Of a DNA stretch of 64,000 bases, positions 29,812 through 38,922 are shown piece after piece. The position numbers were made by a program, and so were the translations under genes. Position 1 is the stretch's first letter. The number at the start of each line of letters is the position of its first letter. The stretch is from Gemmatimonadota bacterium (GTDB lineage Bacteria; Gemmatimonadota; Gemmatimonadetes; Gemmatimonadales; GWC2-71-9): positions 82,950 to 146,949 of the forward strand of contig QHVB01000029.1 of assembly GCA_003222195.1 (NCBI GenBank). The letters are read 5' to 3'. The notes beneath the pieces are model-generated. The model saw only the letters and a program-made list of their open reading frames with translations, was not told where the DNA came from and made no database searches.

Positions 29812-30424
29812 TGTTGACCACGGTGACGCCTGAGGCGCAGGAATTGAGCATGGCGAGCAACGCCGCGAGGCCACCGAAGGACGCGCCATATCCCACGCTC
29901 GTCGGTACGGCGATCACTGGCACTTTCACCAAGCCGCCCACGACACTGGGCAGCGCGCCCTCCATCCCGGCCACTACGATGATCACGCTGGCGGCTCGCA
30001 GCACATCAGTCTGCGTCAGCAGGCGATGAATGCCCGCCACGCCGACATCCGTAAGTCTCTCCACCGCATTCTTGAGGGCGCGAGCACTGACGGCCGCTTC
30101 CTCGGCCACGGCGAGATCGCTCGTGCCGGCGGTGCACACGAGAATGGTGCCCCGCCCCGTCGGCGGCGGCTCAGGATCGGGCGGGAGGTAGACCGTGCGG
30201 CCGAGCTCGTTCACTTCGGCGCGCGGGAACCGTGCCGCGAGCGCCTCCCACTGCGACGGGTCGGCGCGTGTCGCGAGAAAGCTGCCGCCAGCCGCCTCGA
30301 GCCGTTCGGCGATCGCGACCACCTGGCCGACTGTTTTGCCTGGAGCAAAAATCACCTCCTGATGGCCCTGGGTGATGGGCCTGAGGTGATCGATGGTCGC
30401 GAACGGCAGCCGCTCGAGGTTCAC
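29759..30424 (-). CDS. larB: LarB-family protein (AIR-carboxylase fold; nickel-pincer cofactor type)
   Basis: LarB carboxylates nicotinate adenine dinucleotide in the synthesis of the nickel-pincer cofactor of lactate racemase; the fold is that of PurE. The 221-residue protein has the family N-terminal LRPITQGHQEVIFAPGKT and the conserved core VCTAGTSDLAVAEEA near 122, VIIVVAGMEGALPSVVGGLV near 168 and TSVGYGASFGGLAALLAML near 193. The N-terminus is shorter than most LarB. larC, larE and larA are not in the window. The GTG at 30424 overlaps the dus stop (GTGA). Confidence 0.85.
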   Translation of the reverse strand: MNLERLPFATIDHLRPITQGHQEVIFAPGKTVGQVVAIAERLEAAGGSFLATRADPSQWEALAARFPRAEVNELGRTVYLPPDPEPPPTGRGTILVCTAGTSDLAVAEEAAVSARALKNAVERLTDVGVAGIHRLLTQTDVLRAASVIIVVAGMEGALPSVVGGLVKVPVIAVPTSVGYGASFGGLAALLAMLNSCASGVTVVNIDNGFGAAAAASRINHS

Positions 30425-31407
30425 GCGGCGATCAACGCGGGTCGCGCGAGATATTCGGCGAAGATCTTCGCCGCTTCCGCCATCGATTCGATGGCGAAGA
30501 GTCGCTGGCGCAGCTCGGAGCCGTCCCGCAGCCCCTTGGTGTACCAGCCGAAGTGCTTGCGAAACTCGAGCGCGGTCTTGCGGGTGTCGCCCTGCAGCCT
30601 GAGCGCGAGGCGCGCGTGCTCGAGCGCCGTCGCGAACCGCTCTTCGGGTGTCGGATCCGATCGCTTGGCCCGGCCCTCCAGGACGTCGCGCGCCTGCGCG
30701 AAGAGCCACGGATTGCCGAACGACCCCCGGGCGATCATGATGCCCGCGCAGCCGGTGTGATCTCGCATCGCCGCGACGTCCTCGGGCGTGCGGATGTCGC
30801 CGTTCCCGATCACGGGGATCGTGAGCGCGCGGGCGACCGCGGCGATCTCATCCCAATTCGCCGCGCCCTGATACATCTGCGTCCGCGTTCGCGGATGCAA
30901 CGTGAGTGCCTGAGCGCCCGCTTCCTGACACCGCAGGGCGATGTCCACCGGATCGCGCTGATTCTCGTCCCAACCGCTGCGGATCTTCACTGTCACCGGC
31001 AGCTGCGTGGCATCCCGGACGGCTCGAATGATGCCCTGGACCAGGCCCATGTCCTTGAGGCACCCCGATCCACCATTGTTCCGGACGACTTTCTTGACCG
31101 GACACCCAAAGTTGATGTCGACGAAATCTGGCTCGAAGAGCTCCGTCACCATGCCCGCCGCTTTGGCCATGATCGCTGCGTCGGCGCCATAGATCTGGAT
31201 GCCGATGGGCCGTTCGACGGGCTCGAAACGCATCTCGGCGAGCACGCGTTCGATGCCGAGCGAGATGCCGACCGAGGAAATGAACTCAGACACGACCACG
31301 TCCGCCCCGTAGCGGCGGCAGATCTGCCGGAACGGAGACTCCGACACGCCCGCCATGGGGGCGAGGAAGAGCGGGAAGGTGCGCTGGACGGAGTATGGGA
31401 AGTCCAT
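30421..31407 (-). CDS. dus: tRNA-dihydrouridine synthase
   Basis: Flavin enzyme that reduces uridines in tRNA D-loops. FPLFLAPMAGVSESPFRQICRR is the classic start, followed by the active-site region FGCPVKKVVRNNGGSGCLKD with the catalytic Cys, and TLHPRTRTQMYQGAANW near 180. The 328-residue length suits DusB-like members. I chose the ATG at 31407 because TTGCTC-N17-TACGTT ends 7 bases before it; a TTG at 31443 would coincide with the -35. The mRNA is therefore predicted to be leaderless. The gene leads larB and GGDEF. Confidence 0.94.
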   Translation of the reverse strand: MDFPYSVQRTFPLFLAPMAGVSESPFRQICRRYGADVVVSEFISSVGISLGIERVLAEMRFEPVERPIGIQIYGADAAIMAKAAGMVTELFEPDFVDINFGCPVKKVVRNNGGSGCLKDMGLVQGIIRAVRDATQLPVTVKIRSGWDENQRDPVDIALRCQEAGAQALTLHPRTRTQMYQGAANWDEIAAVARALTIPVIGNGDIRTPEDVAAMRDHTGCAGIMIARGSFGNPWLFAQARDVLEGRAKRSDPTPEERFATALEHARLALRLQGDTRKTALEFRKHFGWYTKGLRDGSELRQRLFAIESMAEAAKIFAEYLARPALIAA

Positions 31408-31414
31408 GCGCTGG

Positions 31415-31443
31415 AACGTAATAACGCGTTGCGTACGGAGCAA
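31415..31443 (-). promoter_or_regulatory. dus operon promoter (leaderless)
   Basis: TTGCTC (31443-31438) and TACGTT (31420-31415) are spaced by 17 bases, with 7 bases from the -10 to the dus ATG. Transcription would begin at or next to the A of the start codon. It overlaps the divergent ptsN promoter. Confidence 0.65.
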
Positions 31444-31457
31444 CCAAGTTTTACCTT
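31429..31457 (+). promoter_or_regulatory. ptsN-like gene promoter
   Basis: TTGCGT at 31429-31434 and TACCTT at 31452-31457 are spaced by 17 bases; the ATG follows after 12 bases, giving a leader of about 5 or 6 bases without a Shine-Dalgarno site. Confidence 0.6.
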
Positions 31458-31469
31458 TCGCCCGCGAAA

Positions 31470-31922
31470 ATGCGCCTGCGCGAGTTCTTTTCCGAAGACG
31501 CGATCAAGCTCGATCTCGAGAGCACCGCCAAGGACGCGGTGCTCAAGGAGCTCGTCGGGCTCCTCAAACTCGATGACAAAGCGCAGGGGCTGCTGTTCAA
31601 GATGCTGAAGCGCCGCGAGACGCTCGGTTCGACCGGCATCGGACAGCATATCTCGATTCCGCACTGCCGGTCACTGGTTGTGACGCGGCTGCGGTGTGCG
31701 TTCGGTCGGAGTGCCAAGGGAGTCGACTTCAAGGCCATCGACGATCAGCCGGTCAACTACTTCTTCCTGATCGTTGCCCCACCGCTCGAAGTGTCCAACC
31801 AGTATTTGCCGGTGCTTGGGAAGATCGCCCAGTTCGCCAAGGAATCCGATGTACCCGCCCGCCTGGCCAAGCTCAACACGCCTGCCGAGTTTCTGTCGCT
31901 CTTAGAAGAAAAGAACATTTAG
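31470..31922 (+). CDS. ptsN: PTS EIIA (nitrogen-type) domain protein
   Basis: Single EIIA-2 domain of 150 residues, like EIIA-Ntr, which is phosphorylated on His by an upstream PTS phospho-carrier and regulates transporters and metabolism rather than carrying sugar. The phospho-acceptor is His65 in ISIPHCRS. Family features RETLGSTGIGQHIS and the closing LNTPAEFLSLLEE are clear. No EIIB/C, HPr or rpoN lies nearby. It is a single-gene unit, divergent from dus and convergent (4-base overlap) with the TMTC-like gene. Confidence 0.88.
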   Translation: MRLREFFSEDAIKLDLESTAKDAVLKELVGLLKLDDKAQGLLFKMLKRRETLGSTGIGQHISIPHCRSLVVTRLRCAFGRSAKGVDFKAIDDQPVNYFFLIVAPPLEVSNQYLPVLGKIAQFAKESDVPARLAKLNTPAEFLSLLEEKNI

Positions 31923-33388
31923 CGGACAGTGTCGCCGGCGGCTTGCAGCGCCCGGCGCAGCGCGTCGCGCGCGGGCTCGAACGCACTGTCGACTGCCACC
32001 GCCGCTTGTAATTGCTGAATGGCGGGTTGCCAGAGTTTAGCCCGCATGTAGAACGTGCCGAGGTCGTAGCGCGGCCCCGCGAGTGACGGAGCGAACGCGA
32101 TTGACTGGCGCAACAGCTGCTCGCCGCTGCCCCAGTGCCCCGCCGCGAATTCGTCTTTCCCTTCGAGCCACAGCGTACGATAGGAGCGCGGCGCTTCGCG
32201 CTTGAGCGCTTGATAGTGCGTCTCATCGTCGTGCCAGGCCGGAATCCGGGCGATGCTGCGCGCTGCACCGGCCGCCACGAGGGCGGCGACGACGCCAATT
32301 CGCAGCCTGGGCGCCCGAATCGCGAGTACCGCCCACGCCAGTGCGAACACGATGCCGAACGAGGCGAGATACAGCGTGCGTTCGGCGATCAGGAACTCCG
32401 TCGGAAAGACGATGTTGGCGACGGGGGAGATTGTTATCACCATCCAGGCAAGCCCGATCGCGATGCCGGGAACGGTCCGCCGGGTGCGCCACGCCAACAC
32501 GCCGGCCGCGATCCAGATCAGCAGGCCGACCAGGTGCCAGAATGTGAGGGCGGTGGATACGGTGAGCTCACCCGGCGAGTAGTCGGCGGACAGATGTGCC
32601 GGCAACAGGAACAGCCGCCACCACTCCAGGGACAGGCGCACCATCGCCCACGCTCGCGCGAGGAACCCGACGTGCTCGAGGCCGACGGCCAGTCCACCGG
32701 CGTAGAGCGTCCTGATGCCGACGAGTCCCTGGATGATGAAGTAGGCCACAATGGGCACCGTGGCTGCCACAACCGCTCGCCAAGCGAGTCGAAGGTCAGC
32801 CCGCCGCGCCCATAAGATCAACAAGACCGCGGCCGGAAGCGTCACGGCGATCTCCTTCGACGTAATCGCAGACGCGGCGCCCGCCGCCACTCCGGCGAGA
32901 TAGGCTGGCTTTCGCTCCGCCCGTACGACGCACAGGAGCGCCGCGGCATAGCCCGCCGCGGCCATCATCTCGGCGCGGCCCACGACGTTGGCGACCGCCT
33001 CGACGTGTACCGGGTGCACCGCGAAGAACAGACCAGTGACCAGCCCCACGCCCGGGCCCGCGAGCTCGCAGGCCAGGAGCGCGAACAACGCCGTCGTCAG
33101 GACGGCCCAAAGCACATTGATTGCGTGGAACCAGTGCGGGCTACTCGAGACGCGATAATCCAGCGCAAACGACGAGATCACCGCGGGGCGCCACATCACG
33201 CCCCCGAATGACGCGGGCCAATAGGGCTCCTTGAGGACGGCGCCGACGGAGGGCGGGTGTTCGAGCACCTCGCGGTTCGCGACGACCCATTGATCGTCGG
33301 CGACGAAATCGTTGCGGATCGATGGCGCCGCGACGGCGGCAGCGACGAGCCCGGCAATGAGGACAGCCTGTCGAGTCGTTACTCCCAC
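31919..33388 (-). CDS. Polytopic membrane protein, TMTC/O-mannosyltransferase-like with TPR tail
   Basis: The 489-residue protein has about nine to eleven membrane helices. An acidic first-loop motif FVADDQW near 28-34 and the segment [20 protein letters not shown] near 123-142 are typical of bacterial relatives of TMTC and other GT-C glycosyltransferases. The last ~100 residues form a soluble TPR-like stretch ([19 protein letters not shown], then [14 protein letters not shown]). Probable role: lipid-linked sugar transfer at the periplasmic face (inference). Its start overlaps the guaA stop by 10 bases; it is the last gene of the mreB-guaA run. Confidence 0.75.
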   Translation of the reverse strand: MGVTTRQAVLIAGLVAAAVAAPSIRNDFVADDQWVVANREVLEHPPSVGAVLKEPYWPASFGGVMWRPAVISSFALDYRVSSSPHWFHAINVLWAVLTTALFALLACELAGPGVGLVTGLFFAVHPVHVEAVANVVGRAEMMAAAGYAAALLCVVRAERKPAYLAGVAAGAASAITSKEIAVTLPAAVLLILWARRADLRLAWRAVVAATVPIVAYFIIQGLVGIRTLYAGGLAVGLEHVGFLARAWAMVRLSLEWWRLFLLPAHLSADYSPGELTVSTALTFWHLVGLLIWIAAGVLAWRTRRTVPGIAIGLAWMVITISPVANIVFPTEFLIAERTLYLASFGIVFALAWAVLAIRAPRLRIGVVAALVAAGAARSIARIPAWHDDETHYQALKREAPRSYRTLWLEGKDEFAAGHWGSGEQLLRQSIAFAPSLAGPRYDLGTFYMRAKLWQPAIQQLQAAVAVDSAFEPARDALRRALQAAGDTVR

Positions 33389-34932
33389 TCGATCGTCGCG
33401 GGCGGCTTGGAGCTGACGTCGTAGGCGACGCGATTGACGCCGCGCACTTCGTTGATGATGCGGTTGGAGATCCGACCGAGCACCTCGGGCGGGAACGGAT
33501 ACCAGTCGGCGGTCATGCCGTCGCGACTCGTTACTGCTCGCAGCGCGACGACGTGATCGTAGGTCCGCCCGTCTCCCATCACGCCGACCGATTTGATGGG
33601 AAGCAGCACGGCGAAGGCTTGCCAGATCTGGTCGTACAAGCCGGCGGCGCGGATCTCTTCCAGATAGATCGCGTCCACGCGGCGCAGCAAATCGAGGCGG
33701 TCTTCGTTCACGGGCCCGAGGACACGAATCGCGAGCCCGGGACCCGGGAACGGGTGCCGTCCCACGATCTCATCGGGCAGTGCCAGCTCACGGCCCACCT
33801 GGCGGACCTCGTCCTTGAACAACTCGCGGAGCGGCTCGATCAACTTCCACGGCAGATTGGGACGCAGGCCACCCACATTGTGGTGTGTTTTGATCGTCGC
33901 GGACGGGCCGCCTTTCGCTGACGTCGACTCGATGACGTCGGGATAGAGCGTGCCCTGGACCAGGAATCCGACGTTGCCCTCGACGTGCCGGGCGGCGTCC
34001 TCGAACACATCGATGAACGTGTGGCCAATGCGCCGGCGCTTTTCCTCGGGATCCTCGATGTCCTTCAGCTCTTTGAGAAATCGATGCGTGGCATCCACGA
34101 CGCGCAGGTCCATGCCGAGGTGCGCGCGGAACGTGTGCTCGACCTGCTCGCGCTCGCCGCGGCGCAATAGCCCGTGGTCGACGAAGACGCAGGTCAAGCG
34201 ATTCCCGATCGCGCGGTGCACCAGCGCCGCGGCGACGGTGGAATCGACCCCCCCCGACAGCCCGCAGATGGCGCGGCCTTCCGGACCGACGAGCGTGCGA
34301 ATGCGACCAATCTCCTGATCGATAAAGTGCCCGGGCGTCCAGTCGGGGGTGCAGCCGCAAATATCGAACAGGAAATTGTGGAGGATCTCGCCGCCGCGCG
34401 GCGTATGTGCGACCTCGGGGTGGAACAGCACCCCATAGATCGGCTTCGTGTCGTGCTGCATTCCCGCGACGGGAGCGTTTCCACTGGTGGCCGTGACGCG
34501 GAAATGCGGTGGCGGCGTCTCGAGGCGGTCGCCGTGACTTGCCCACACGATCACACGGGAGTCGGGCTCAAATCCCGCAAACAGTCCGTCGTTCTTCTTG
34601 ACCGAGAGCTCGGCGCGGCCGTACTCGCGCTCCTGTGCCGGCGTCGCCTTGCCGCCCGACAACTGCGCGATGAGCTGCATCCCGTAACAGATGCCGAAGA
34701 CCGGGGGGCCCAGGTCGAGAATCTTGGGGTCGACCGTGGGCGCGCCGGGCTCGAATACCGAATTCGGACCACCGGACAGGATGATCCCCTTCGGATCGAA
34801 CGACCGAATGAAATCGAGATCCGTTCCCCGCGCGGCGGGGTGGATCTCACAGTAGACGCTGGCCTCGCGGATCCGCCGCGCGATCAGCTGGGTAAACTGA
34901 GAGCCGCAATCGAGAATGAGGATGCGGTTCAC
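33379..34932 (-). CDS. guaA: GMP synthase (glutamine-hydrolysing)
   Basis: GuaA converts XMP to GMP using glutamine nitrogen and ATP. The N-terminal class I glutaminase has Cys82 in [10 protein letters not shown] and the His/Glu pair in [12 protein letters not shown]. The ATP-pyrophosphatase P-loop is [16 protein letters not shown] near 222-237, and the dimerisation domain ends in the conserved C-terminus ...KPPATIEWE. Full length at 517 residues. GTG start overlapping the lysA stop (GTGA). Confidence 0.98.
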   Translation of the reverse strand: MNRILILDCGSQFTQLIARRIREASVYCEIHPAARGTDLDFIRSFDPKGIILSGGPNSVFEPGAPTVDPKILDLGPPVFGICYGMQLIAQLSGGKATPAQEREYGRAELSVKKNDGLFAGFEPDSRVIVWASHGDRLETPPPHFRVTATSGNAPVAGMQHDTKPIYGVLFHPEVAHTPRGGEILHNFLFDICGCTPDWTPGHFIDQEIGRIRTLVGPEGRAICGLSGGVDSTVAAALVHRAIGNRLTCVFVDHGLLRRGEREQVEHTFRAHLGMDLRVVDATHRFLKELKDIEDPEEKRRRIGHTFIDVFEDAARHVEGNVGFLVQGTLYPDVIESTSAKGGPSATIKTHHNVGGLRPNLPWKLIEPLRELFKDEVRQVGRELALPDEIVGRHPFPGPGLAIRVLGPVNEDRLDLLRRVDAIYLEEIRAAGLYDQIWQAFAVLLPIKSVGVMGDGRTYDHVVALRAVTSRDGMTADWYPFPPEVLGRISNRIINEVRGVNRVAYDVSSKPPATIEWE

Positions 34933-36182
34933 GCCTTATACCAGGTCGTCGGCTCGGCGGTCTCGCCGCGGAGCAGATCGTCGAGCGTCTCGCGCTGCCG
35001 AGCCACGTAATAGCGGTCCCCATCGACGACGACTTCCGGAGGACGCGGTCGCTGATTGTAAGTCGAGCTCATCACAAAGCCGTAGGCGCCGGTCCCCAGC
35101 ACCGCGAGCACATCGCCCGGCCCCACGGCGACCAGCTTGCGGTCGAGCGCGAGGAAGTCCCCGGACTCGCAGATCGGTCCCACCACGTTCACGACTTCCT
35201 CGGGGCGCTTCCCGTCGCGCAGCGGAATGATCTCATGGTGGGCATTGTAATGACTCGGCCGGACGAAGTCGGACATACCTGCGTCCACGATGACGTATTC
35301 CTTGCCACCCGCGTGCTTGCGGTACAGCACGCGGGTGAGCAACACGCCGGCGTTGGCCACGAGGTAGCGCCCGGGCTCGCACAGCAACCCCAGGCCCGCC
35401 GCTCCGACCACCGGCACGACCGCGTCCGCGAACGCCTTGGGGGACGGCGCCTTCTCGTTGTGATATCGCACGCCGAGCCCGCCGCCAACGTCGAGCGCCT
35501 CGAGCGTGTTGACACCCGACGCGCGGATCGCGGTGACCAGCTCGACCAGCTTGATGGCGCCGCGGTGATAGGGGGTCACGTCGGTGATCTGCGAGCCGAT
35601 GTGCATCGCCAGTCCCCGCAGCACGAGTCTCGGCTCAGCCGCGATCCGCTGTGCGACCGTCACGACCTCATCGAACGGGATCCCGAACTTGGCGGTCTTC
35701 TCGCCGGTCTTGGTGTACGGATGGGATTCGATGGCCACATCAGGATTCACCCGAATGCCGACGCGCGCCGGCATCTTCAGGTCGGTCGCGACCGCGGTGA
35801 GCGTGGCCAGCTCGCTCGTGGACTCGATATTGATGAAACCCACGCCGCTGCGAACCGCCTCTTCGATCTCCGCCGCCGTCTTTCCCACTCCGGAAAACAC
35901 GATCCCGTCAGGATCGAACCCCGCCATGCGCGCGCGGCGCAGCTCGCCGACCGAGACGATGTCGGCGCCGGCGCCGAGCTGTTTCAGCACGCGGAGCACG
36001 CCGAGGTTGCCGTTGGCCTTCACGGAGTAGCAGATGCGGTGCCGGATCCCGTGCAGCGCGTCGTCGAGCGCGTGGTACTGCGCGCGAATCAGGTTGGTGC
36101 TGTAGACATAGGTCGGCGTCCTGACGCGATCCGCGATTGCCTGCAGCAACCCCGGATCGAACCCTAGTACGCCTGTGCCCAC
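34929..36182 (-). CDS. lysA: Diaminopimelate decarboxylase
   Basis: LysA makes lysine from meso-diaminopimelate with PLP. The PLP lysine is Lys55 in [11 protein letters not shown]; later [12 protein letters not shown], the glycine-rich GGGLGVRY and the substrate-binding CESGDFLA are present. I use the GTG at 36182, which gives a 417-residue protein starting [10 protein letters not shown], close to the family length, and a 19-base overlap with proS; an earlier start at 36215 is possible. Lysine and cell-wall precursors share diaminopimelate, which suits its place in a run with mre genes. Confidence 0.96.
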   Translation of the reverse strand: MGTGVLGFDPGLLQAIADRVRTPTYVYSTNLIRAQYHALDDALHGIRHRICYSVKANGNLGVLRVLKQLGAGADIVSVGELRRARMAGFDPDGIVFSGVGKTAAEIEEAVRSGVGFINIESTSELATLTAVATDLKMPARVGIRVNPDVAIESHPYTKTGEKTAKFGIPFDEVVTVAQRIAAEPRLVLRGLAMHIGSQITDVTPYHRGAIKLVELVTAIRASGVNTLEALDVGGGLGVRYHNEKAPSPKAFADAVVPVVGAAGLGLLCEPGRYLVANAGVLLTRVLYRKHAGGKEYVIVDAGMSDFVRPSHYNAHHEIIPLRDGKRPEEVVNVVGPICESGDFLALDRKLVAVGPGDVLAVLGTGAYGFVMSSTYNQRPRPPEVVVDGDRYYVARQRETLDDLLRGETAEPTTWYKA

Positions 36183-37657
36183 ACGGCCTCCGCCAGGCTG
36201 GGCGCGCCACACCATATGCAGTTCCGTGGCGCTTCCTTGCTGCGGAACTCGGGATCAGGGAGCACGCGAATGGTCGCGTTGGTCTGCTGCTTGATTTCCG
36301 CCTCGCACGACGGACTCCCGCAGAAGCCGCCGTACGCAAACCCTCCCGGACCTTTGATGAACTCGATGAACTGCGCCTTGGTGGCACCCCGGATCGAGTT
36401 CTGCTCGCGCCGCTCCCGCGCCGCCGCGAACAATGCCGCCTGGATCCCGTCGAGCGCCTTCGTGACTGCTCCCACCACGCTCTGGATTGGGGCGGGAGCC
36501 TTCCCACCGGTCCGACGTGCCAGCACCACCTGCCCGCTCGCGAGATCGCGGGGGCCGATCTCCAACCGCACTGGGACGCCGAGGCCTTCCCATTCGAAGT
36601 ATTTCGCACCTGGCTTCATCGTGTCCCGTAGATCGAGCTCCACGCGCACCCCGGCCTTTTCGAGGTCGGTTTTTACCTGAGACCCGACACCCGACACCTG
36701 CTGTTTCTCCTCATCCGTTTTCCAAATCGGCACGATCGCGACCTGGACCGGTGCCAGTTTCGGTGGCGCGACGAGCCCGTTGTCGTCCGAGTGCGTCATG
36801 ATCAGGCCACCGATGAGCCGCGTGGACACGCCCCACGACGTGTTCCAGACGTACTCGAGCCCGCCCGCCGCGGTCTGATACTGCACGGTGAACGCCTTGG
36901 CGAAGTTCTGGCCGAGGTTGTGCGACGTGCCCGCCTGCAGCGCCTTGTTGTCCTGCATCAGGGCTTCGATCGCGTACGTACGCAGTGCGCCGGCAAATTT
37001 CTCACTCTCGGTCTTCACGCCTGTGATGACGGGCATCGCCATCCAGGTCTCCGCGAAGTCGCGATAAATCTCCAGTATGAGCCGTGCCTCGCTCTCCGCA
37101 TCGGCTTCATCGGTGTGCGCGGTATGTCCTTCCTGCCACAGGAACTCCGTCGTCCGCAGGAACAGGCGCGTGCGCAGCTCCCAGCGGACGACATTGGCCC
37201 ACTGGTTGAGCTTCAGCGGGAGGTCGCGATAGCTCTGGATCCACTTCGCGAACATCGCGTAGATGATCGTCTCGGACGTGGGTCGGACGACCAGGGGCTC
37301 CTCGAGTGCGGACGTGGGATCGACCGCGATGGCATCCTTCCCCTCTTTGCCGGTCGCGCGCAGACGCGTGTGGGTTACGACCGCGACTTCCTTCGCGAAC
37401 CCCTCGACGTGCTCGGCTTCCCTGGCAAGGAAGCTCATCGGAATGAACAGCGGGAAGTAGGCGTTACGGTGCCCGCTCGCGCGGAACATGTCGTCGAGCG
37501 CGCGCTGCATGAGCTCCCAGATCCGATAGCCGTGCGGGCGGATGACCATGCAGCCGCGGACCGGTGAGTAGTCGGCGAGCTGCGCTTGCGCAATCACGTC
37601 CCCGTACCACTCGCTGAAGTCCTTGGCGCGTGGCGTGATTTTCTGGGCTTGGGCCAT
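36164..37657 (-). CDS. proS: Prolyl-tRNA synthetase, eukaryote/archaea-type
   Basis: Class II synthetase charging tRNA-Pro. The 497-residue length without an inserted editing domain, the start KITPRAKDFSEWYGDVIAQA, LVVRPTSETIIYAMFAKW, LFLRTTEFLWQEGHTAH and the C-terminal zinc-like domain (CGSPSCEAE ... CIWCGAPS) mark the ProS3/eukaryotic-like type found in several bacterial phyla. Codons for SGVGSQ near residue 325-332 come from a tandem ACCCGAC DNA repeat (36680-36701). It overlaps hisS by one base. Confidence 0.97.
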   Translation of the reverse strand: MAQAQKITPRAKDFSEWYGDVIAQAQLADYSPVRGCMVIRPHGYRIWELMQRALDDMFRASGHRNAYFPLFIPMSFLAREAEHVEGFAKEVAVVTHTRLRATGKEGKDAIAVDPTSALEEPLVVRPTSETIIYAMFAKWIQSYRDLPLKLNQWANVVRWELRTRLFLRTTEFLWQEGHTAHTDEADAESEARLILEIYRDFAETWMAMPVITGVKTESEKFAGALRTYAIEALMQDNKALQAGTSHNLGQNFAKAFTVQYQTAAGGLEYVWNTSWGVSTRLIGGLIMTHSDDNGLVAPPKLAPVQVAIVPIWKTDEEKQQVSGVGSQVKTDLEKAGVRVELDLRDTMKPGAKYFEWEGLGVPVRLEIGPRDLASGQVVLARRTGGKAPAPIQSVVGAVTKALDGIQAALFAAARERREQNSIRGATKAQFIEFIKGPGGFAYGGFCGSPSCEAEIKQQTNATIRVLPDPEFRSKEAPRNCIWCGAPSLAEAVWAQAY

Positions 37658-38904
37658 TAATCGAAATATCCGTTGAGAAGCTTGTCGAGCGGTACCTTGG
37701 CTTCGGTGCCGGCTTTCAAATCTCGCACAACCGCGAGGCCCGCCTGGCGTTCCTCGGGCCCGATGATCACGGCTCGGGGAGCGGCGCGCGCCGCAGCCAG
37801 CTCGAGCTGCTTGCGGACACCGGTGTGCCGCAGCCCGTATTCGACGGCGATTCCGCGCTCCCGCAGGGCATGGGCGAGTTTGAGCACCCAGGGCATGTCC
37901 TCCCCGCCCACCGCTATCAAAAAGGCGCCGAGCTCGATCGACGCCTTGGGAGTTACGCCGCGCTCCTTAAGGAGCTCGCCGAGGACAACATCTCCCATGC
38001 CGAACCCCAAGGCTGGCAGGTTGAGCAGGGCGTCGTAGCGACCGCCACCCGCGATCGCTCGGAGCGCTTTCTGCGCGTCGAACAGCTCCCAGACGATCCC
38101 TGTGTAGTAGGCTAACCCTCGCACGACCGTCAGGTCGATCGACACGAACTCGCCGAGACCCATCGCTTCGAGTGCCGCGACCGCCTGCCGCAGCGGCTCG
38201 GCCGCTTCGCCACCGGCTCCCAGCGCGCCCTCTCCGGGGAGCGACGCGACCTGAAACACCGCGTCCATTTCGCGTTTCCCGTATCCCGCGTCCCGCAGCA
38301 TCTCCTCAAGCACGTTCTTCGGGACGCGCTCGCTGCGATCGAGCACCGCGAAGGCGACAGGAAGCTGTGTCTCCGTGATGCCCCGAGTTGCAAGCAGCGC
38401 CTTGAGGAGGCGCCGATCCGACACCCGCAACCGGACGTCTTGCGGGCCGAGCCCCAGGGCGCGCATGATGTCGACGGCGGCCGCCATCAGCTCGGCATCA
38501 GCCAGGGGACTGGCCTCGCCGATGATGTCCATGTTGAGCTGGAAATGCTCCCGGAGCCGTCCCCGTTGCTGTCGCTCGTAGCGAAACAGCTGGGGGATGG
38601 AGAACCATCGGATCGGCTTCTTGAGCGCCTGAACCCGCGCCGCGACCATGCGTGCCAGCGTCGGCGTCATTTCCGGGCGGAGCGCGACTTCCCGGTCGCC
38701 TTTGTCTCGAAATGAGTAGAGTTGCTGGACGATTTCCTCGCCGCTTTTCTGCGTGTACATCTCGAGCGATTCGAGCGGTGGCCCGTCGTATTCCTCGAAC
38801 CCGTATCGGGCGGCGACGCTGCGCCAGGTTGCGAAGATGTGGTTGCGAAGGGTCAGGTCTTCAGGGTAGAAATCGCGGAAGCCGGGGAGCGCTTTCCCTT
38901 GCAT
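37657..38904 (-). CDS. hisS: Histidyl-tRNA synthetase
   Basis: Class II synthetase charging tRNA-His. GFRDFYPEDLTLRNHIF is the expected N-terminus, motif 2 is FRYERQQRGRLREHFQLNMD near 106-125, and the histidine-specific region GLAYYTGIVWE and ALNLPALGFGMGD-like segments are present. 415 residues is normal. It lies 18 bases downstream of folC and its stop overlaps the proS start by one base. Confidence 0.97.
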   Translation of the reverse strand: MQGKALPGFRDFYPEDLTLRNHIFATWRSVAARYGFEEYDGPPLESLEMYTQKSGEEIVQQLYSFRDKGDREVALRPEMTPTLARMVAARVQALKKPIRWFSIPQLFRYERQQRGRLREHFQLNMDIIGEASPLADAELMAAAVDIMRALGLGPQDVRLRVSDRRLLKALLATRGITETQLPVAFAVLDRSERVPKNVLEEMLRDAGYGKREMDAVFQVASLPGEGALGAGGEAAEPLRQAVAALEAMGLGEFVSIDLTVVRGLAYYTGIVWELFDAQKALRAIAGGGRYDALLNLPALGFGMGDVVLGELLKERGVTPKASIELGAFLIAVGGEDMPWVLKLAHALRERGIAVEYGLRHTGVRKQLELAAARAAPRAVIIGPEERQAGLAVVRDLKAGTEAKVPLDKLLNGYFD

Positions 38905-38922
38905 CGCAAGAATTTAGCCCCC

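Noticed and set aside
31438..31443. TTG at 31443 as the dus start codon
   Set aside because: It coincides with the -35 TTGCTC of the dus promoter, and family similarity begins at the ATG at 31407.
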